DNA of 64,000 bases from JACQFK01 sp964619955 (lineage in GTDB: Bacteria > Planctomycetota > MHYJ01 > JACPRB01). The stretch is taken from positions 1 to 64,000 of the forward strand of contig CAZUJF010000012.1 of assembly GCA_964619955.1 (NCBI GenBank). The letters run 5' to 3'. The position numbers and the translations under genes were made by a program. This document shows positions 60,115-64,000 of the stretch, one piece after another; the stretch's first letter is position 1; every line of letters begins with the position of its first letter. The notes beneath the pieces were generated by a model that was given only the letters and a program-made list of their open reading frames with translations, ran no database searches and had not been told where the DNA came from.

Positions 60115-61473
60115 ATGTTGTCGATCCTCGGCCGCCCCTGGCGGGACGACTGCGACGGCGTCACGCGCCGCTCCTTCCTCCGCATCGGCAGCCTCGCGAT
60201 GGGCGGCCTGAGCCTCCCCGGCCTGCTCCAGGCCCAGGAGCAATCCAAGACCCGCCGCTCCCACAAGTCCGTCATCATGATCTTCCTGGCGGGCGGACCG
60301 CCCCACCAGGACATGTTCGACCTCAAGGCGGACGCGCCCTCCGAAGTCCGCGGCGAGCTCAAGCCGATCGCGACCAACGTCGACGGCATCCAGATCTGCG
60401 AACTCTTCCCCCTGCTCGCCGCGCAGATGGACAAGCTCGCGATCATCCGCTCCATCGTCGGCTCCAACGGCGACCACTTCGCCTTCCAGTGCCTCACGGG
60501 CCGCGACCCCCGCAAGGGCATGCAGCCCAAGGGCGGCTGGCCCTGCCTCGGATCCATCCTCTCGAAGGTCGAGGGCGGCCTGACGCCGGCGGTCCCCGCC
60601 GCCGTGGGGCTCTCCCCGAAAACCCAGCACCGCCCCTGGGGCGACAACGGCTCCCCCGGCTGCCTCGGACCCGCGCTCGCCCCCTTCGCCCCCGAAGGCG
60701 ACGAGATCAAGGCGGACATGGTCCTCAAGGACATCAGCCTCGAACGCCTGCGCGACCGCAAGTCGCTGCTCTCGAGCTTCGACCAGTTCCGCCGCGAAGC
60801 GGACGCCTCCGGCGCGATGAACGGCGTCGACGCCTACCAGTCCCAGGCGATGGACGTGCTCAGCTCCAGCCGCCTCGCCGAGGCGCTGGACCTCTCCAAG
60901 GAGGACCCCAGGACCGTCGCCCGCTACGGCCGCGGCTCGAACGCGTTCCAGGACGACGGCCCCTGGGCGCGCATGGACCAGTTCCTCATGGCCCGCCGGC
61001 TGGTGGAGGCGGGCGCGCGCTGCGTCACGCTGTCCTTCGGCCGCTGGGACTGGCACGGCCACACCTTTAAGAAGTCCCGCGAGAACTTCCCGATGCTCGA
61101 CCAGGGCGTCAGCGCCCTCGTCGCGGACCTGCACGCGCGCGGACTGGACAAGGACGTCTCCGTCGTCGTCTGGGGCGAGTTCGGCCGCACGCCGAAGATC
61201 AACGCCGAGGGCGGCCGGGACCACTGGCCCCAGGTCAGCTGCGCGCTGCTCGCGGGCGGCGGCATGAAGACCGGACAGGTCGTGGGGGCCACGAACCGGC
61301 TGGGCGAATACGCCTCCGAGCGCCCCGTGCGCTACGAGGAGGTCTTCGCGACCCTCTACCACAACCTGGGCATCGACCCGCAGCACACGACGATCGAGGA
61401 CCTCTCGGGACGGCCGACCTACCTGCTGGACGAGGACGCCAGGCCGATCCGCGAATTGACCGGACGCGCGTAA
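60115..61473 (+). CDS. DUF1501 protein with Tat signal
   Basis: The protein has 452 residues. The ATG at 60115 has GGAG 8 bases upstream. The N-terminus holds a twin-arginine motif (TRRSFLRIG, R18-R19), so it is exported folded. The rest is DUF1501, a fold related to alkaline phosphatases and sulfatases: MIFLAGGPPHQDMFDLK, WDWHGHTFKKSRENFPMLD, VVVWGEFGRTPKINAEGGRD. DUF1501 genes are nearly always paired with DUF1549/DUF1553 genes in planctomycetes, as here; the joint role is unknown. Confidence 0.92.
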   Translation: MLSILGRPWRDDCDGVTRRSFLRIGSLAMGGLSLPGLLQAQEQSKTRRSHKSVIMIFLAGGPPHQDMFDLKADAPSEVRGELKPIATNVDGIQICELFPLLAAQMDKLAIIRSIVGSNGDHFAFQCLTGRDPRKGMQPKGGWPCLGSILSKVEGGLTPAVPAAVGLSPKTQHRPWGDNGSPGCLGPALAPFAPEGDEIKADMVLKDISLERLRDRKSLLSSFDQFRREADASGAMNGVDAYQSQAMDVLSSSRLAEALDLSKEDPRTVARYGRGSNAFQDDGPWARMDQFLMARRLVEAGARCVTLSFGRWDWHGHTFKKSRENFPMLDQGVSALVADLHARGLDKDVSVVVWGEFGRTPKINAEGGRDHWPQVSCALLAGGGMKTGQVVGATNRLGEYASERPVRYEEVFATLYHNLGIDPQHTTIEDLSGRPTYLLDEDARPIRELTGRA

Positions 61474-61521
61474 TGAAAGACGGCGGAAGCGCTATATCCT
61501 TGGGAAGGGGCATGAAGTATG

Positions 61522-61538
61522 CCAAACCGCCGGTTTGG
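61522..61538. repeat. hairpin just upstream of the DUF1549/DUF1553 gene
   Basis: CCAAACC and GGTTTGG, 7-bp arms with a 3-base loop, end 12 bases before the ATG at 61551. It may limit or terminate read-through from the DUF1501 gene, or affect ribosome access. Confidence 0.5.
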
Positions 61539-61550
61539 GGTTATTCTAAT

Positions 61551-64000
61551 ATGACTATGACGCTGCCCGCCGCCCTGGCCCTGGCCCTCCTGGCCGTCCG
61601 TCCCGCCCTCGCGGGCGACGAGGCGCAGCCGGAGACCCTCGTGATCCAGGCCGCCGGAACCGCCGCGGACGCCGCCGGCAAGCCCGCGAAGATCAGCGGG
61701 CCCGAGGCGCGGCTCCAGGTCGTGGTCACCGGCACCCTCCCCGGCGGCAAGCTCCAGGATTTCAGCACCAAGGCCCGCTACACGGTCGCCCCGGCGGACA
61801 TCGTCGCCGTCGATCCGCACGGCCTGGTGACGCCGCTGAAGGACGGCAAGGTCCTCCTGACGGCGACGGCCGGCAAGGCGAAGGCCTCGGTCGAGATCGG
61901 CGTCGAGCGCTTCGCCGACGCGCCGCCGATCAACTTCCCCAACCAGATCGTCCCGGTCTTCACCAAGCTCGGCTGCAACAGCGGCGGCTGCCACGGGAAG
62001 AGCGGCGGCCAGAACGGCTTCCGCCTCTCCCTGCTGGGCTTCGAGCCGGTGGACGACTACGAGTACCTGGTCAAGGAGTCCTTCGGCCGGCGCCTCTTCC
62101 CCGCCGCGCCGGAGCACAGCCTGCTGCTGACCAAGGGCATCGCCGCGGTGCCCCACGGCGGCGGCGAGAAGCTCAAGCGCGACAGCCATGAGTACCGGAT
62201 GCTGGTGCGCTGGATCTCGCAGGGCATGCCGTACGGGCGCGAGGACGCCGCGACGCTCACCGACCTCTCGGTCTTCCCCCGCAACCGGGTGATGGAGCGC
62301 GACGGCCGCCAGCAGCTCATGGTCGTCGCGACGTACAGCGACGGCTCCACGGAGAACGTCACGCAGACCGCGCGCTACGAGCCCAACGAGAAGCTCATGG
62401 CCGAGGTCGGCGAGAGCGGCAACGTGAAGATGCTCGGCGTCCCGGGCGAGGTCGCGATCATGATCCGCTACCAGGACCGCGTCGCGGTCTTCGAGGCCAC
62501 GGTTCCCCTGGGCGCGGTCGTAAAGGACCTGCCCCCCGTGCGCACGCTGGTCGACGAACACGTCTTCGCCAAGCTGAAGAAGCTCGGCATGCCGCCCAGC
62601 GCCGTGGCCGACGACGCGATGTTCCTGCGCCGGCTCTCGCTGGACCTCACGGGCCGCCTGCCCTCGGCGCCGGAAGCCGCCGCCTTCCTCGAGGACAAGG
62701 ACCCCGCCAAGCGCGACAAGGTCGTGGAGCGGATGCTGTCCGGCGACGCCTATGCGGACTACTTCGCCAACAAGTGGTCCTCGATCCTGCGCAACCGTCG
62801 CGACAAGGACACCTACGCGGCCGGCAACTTCGCCTTCCACGAGTGGGTGCGCAACTCGCTGATCGAGAACAAGCCCTATGACGTCTTCGTCCGGGAGGTC
62901 CTGACGGCCTCCGGCGAGATCAGCCGCAACCCGGCCGTGGCCTGGTACCGCCAGGTCACGAAGGACTTCGAGCAGGTCGAGGACGTGGCCCAGCTCTTCC
63001 TCGGCGTGCGCATCCAGTGCGCGCGCTGCCACCACCACCCCTTCGAGAAATGGAGCCGCGGGGACTACTACAGCATGTCCGCGTTCTTCTCCCGCGTGGG
63101 CCGCAAGGAGGGCCTCTCGCCCGACGAGCAGCGCGTCTTCCACAACCGCGGCAAGGCGGAGGCGAAACACCCCCGCTCCGGCGCCTCGCTCAAGCCCGCC
63201 GGACTCGGAACCCAGCCCGTCGAGCTCAGCGCCGACGACGACCCGCGCCTGGCGCTGGCCGAGTGGATGACGAAGCCGGAGAACCCCTTCTTCGCCCGGA
63301 CGCTGGTGAACCGCTACTGGAAGCACTTCTTCGGACGCGGGATCGTGGATCCCGAGGACGACATGCGGGACACCAACCCGCCCGCCAACAAGGAACTGCT
63401 GGACGGCCTCTCGAAGAAGTTCGTCGCGTCGGGATTCGACCTGAAGGACCTGGTCCGCAGCATCGTGCGCTCCTCGACCTACCAGCTCTCCTCGATCCCC
63501 AACGCGCACAACCTGAGCGACCGGCAGAGCTTCTCCCGCTACTATCCCCGGCGCCTGAACGCCGAGGTCCTGCTCGACGCCATCGACACGATGAACGGCA
63601 CCCACACCGCGTTCGGCGGGCTGCCCGCGGGCATGCGCGCGGTCCAGATCCCCGACCACGGCGGCGTGAACAGCTACTTCCTGACGGTCTTCGGGCGTCC
63701 CGCCGGCTCCAGCGCCTGCGAGTGCGAACGCTCCGTGGACGCCTCCCTCGCCCAGAGCCTGCACCTGCTCAATTCCCCCGACATTCACGGGAAAATGAGC
63801 TCGGGCGTAGCGAAACAGCTCTCCGCCGATATGAAGCGCACGGAGGCCGAGAAGATCACCGAGCTGTATCTCCGGTCCTTCAGCCGGCGGCCGACGGAGC
63901 ACGAGATGAAATACGCGACGGCGCACCTGGCGAAGTTCCCCGAGAAGGAGCGCCCGGCCGCCTACGAGGACATCGTGTGGGCTCTGGTGAACACGAAGGA
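61551..64000 (+). CDS. DUF1549/DUF1553 protein with cytochrome-like N-terminal region (3' end outside window)
   Basis: At least 816 residues are read and the frame is still open at the window end. A signal peptide is visible (LPAALALALLAVRPALA). Residues about 25-125 are an Ig-like domain. A cytochrome-c-like heme site follows (CNSGGCH, C142, C147, H148; spacing longer than CxxCH), as in PSCyt1 proteins. DUF1549 is about 328-545 (LVDEHVFAKLKKLGM, RLSLDLTGRLPS, QCARCHHHPFEKWS) and DUF1553 from about 558 (FFARTLVNRYWKHFFGRG). The last residues seen (AYEDIVWALVNTKE) are near the usual C-terminus, so few residues are missing. It is the partner of the DUF1501 gene, 77 bases upstream. Confidence 0.92.
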   Translation, partial: MTMTLPAALALALLAVRPALAGDEAQPETLVIQAAGTAADAAGKPAKISGPEARLQVVVTGTLPGGKLQDFSTKARYTVAPADIVAVDPHGLVTPLKDGKVLLTATAGKAKASVEIGVERFADAPPINFPNQIVPVFTKLGCNSGGCHGKSGGQNGFRLSLLGFEPVDDYEYLVKESFGRRLFPAAPEHSLLLTKGIAAVPHGGGEKLKRDSHEYRMLVRWISQGMPYGREDAATLTDLSVFPRNRVMERDGRQQLMVVATYSDGSTENVTQTARYEPNEKLMAEVGESGNVKMLGVPGEVAIMIRYQDRVAVFEATVPLGAVVKDLPPVRTLVDEHVFAKLKKLGMPPSAVADDAMFLRRLSLDLTGRLPSAPEAAAFLEDKDPAKRDKVVERMLSGDAYADYFANKWSSILRNRRDKDTYAAGNFAFHEWVRNSLIENKPYDVFVREVLTASGEISRNPAVAWYRQVTKDFEQVEDVAQLFLGVRIQCARCHHHPFEKWSRGDYYSMSAFFSRVGRKEGLSPDEQRVFHNRGKAEAKHPRSGASLKPAGLGTQPVELSADDDPRLALAEWMTKPENPFFARTLVNRYWKHFFGRGIVDPEDDMRDTNPPANKELLDGLSKKFVASGFDLKDLVRSIVRSSTYQLSSIPNAHNLSDRQSFSRYYPRRLNAEVLLDAIDTMNGTHTAFGGLPAGMRAVQIPDHGGVNSYFLTVFGRPAGSSACECERSVDASLAQSLHLLNSPDIHGKMSSGVAKQLSADMKRTEAEKITELYLRSFSRRPTEHEMKYATAHLAKFPEKERPAAYEDIVWALVNTK

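Noticed and set aside
1..64000. CRISPR arrays, rRNA or tRNA genes, complete insertion sequences
   Set aside because: None seen: no regularly spaced repeats, no tRNA-like cloverleaf noticed and no transposase frame.

Overview
The window is very GC-rich bacterial chromosome, almost entirely coding. It most likely comes from a planctomycete or a close relative in the PVC group. The evidence is the combination of gene families: a DUF1501 / DUF1549-DUF1553 pair (60115-64000), a two-domain DUF1080 protein, a TIGR03067-type protein, a TIGR02604-type 'membrane-bound dehydrogenase' propeller, a Cys-type sulfatase, SUMF1-fold lipoproteins, and several ECF sigma factors coupled to large membrane regulators. 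I saw no rRNA, tRNA or CRISPR array. Function calls come from reading the translated sequence; no database search was possible.

Layout. 1-9.8 kb (minus): an ECF sigma factor followed by a 2,953-residue regulator (membrane helix, VIT and VWA domains, very long TPR-like tail). 9.9-12.3 kb (plus): a hemerythrin and a TIGR02604 propeller. 12.3-13.9 kb (minus): two overlapping amidohydrolases. 13.97-22.47 kb (plus): a seven-gene, mostly overlapping operon (ECF sigma, zinc-finger/FecR anti-sigma, secreted beta-sandwich protein, nitrilase-type lipoprotein, epimerase, DapA-type lyase/aldolase, heparinase II/III-like enzyme) that looks like regulated polysaccharide or uronate breakdown. 22.5-25.6 kb (minus): an amino-acid dehydrogenase, a D-amino-acid aminotransferase and a phosphoribosyltransferase-hydrolase fusion. 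25.77-37.02 kb (plus): a second ECF operon of eight genes (sigma, membrane TolB propeller, SUMF1-HDAC lipoprotein, MBOAT acyltransferase, SGNH protein, two tandem paralogues of an unknown exported family, SUMF1-TolB lipoprotein). This is the best candidate for an undescribed system, possibly envelope acetylation and deacetylation.

37.0-52.8 kb is mixed: RNase D, DUF1080, TIGR03067, a tandem universal stress protein, two uncharacterised proteins, a squalene-cyclase-fold exported protein, a kinase-dCMP deaminase fusion, class I fumarase, an SDR, a sulfatase, altronate dehydratase and an M1 aminopeptidase. A strong hairpin separates the convergent sulfatase and altronate dehydratase genes. 52.8-54.9 kb is a small accessory patch: a lone HNH endonuclease with lower GC, an Xre/MbcA/ParS-type antitoxin between two 24-bp direct repeats, a 101-residue orphan beside it, and a cluster of inverted repeats. 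54.9-64 kb holds a second squalene-cyclase-fold paralogue, a small ATPase with a DUF3592/arrestin-like membrane protein, malate dehydrogenase, a LolA-like protein and the DUF1501/DUF1549-DUF1553 pair, the last cut by the window end.

Themes. Three ECF sigma genes each overlap or closely precede a gene for a membrane-anchored protein that joins an anti-sigma-like N-terminus to a large sensory module (VIT/VWA/TPR; FecR plus beta-sandwich; TolB propeller). Start and stop codons of successive operon genes overlap by 1-8 bases, which suggests translational coupling. Enzymes of uronate metabolism (heparinase-like lyase, DapA-type enzyme, UxaA, SDR) and fumarase/malate dehydrogenase fit a heterotroph that degrades complex polysaccharides.
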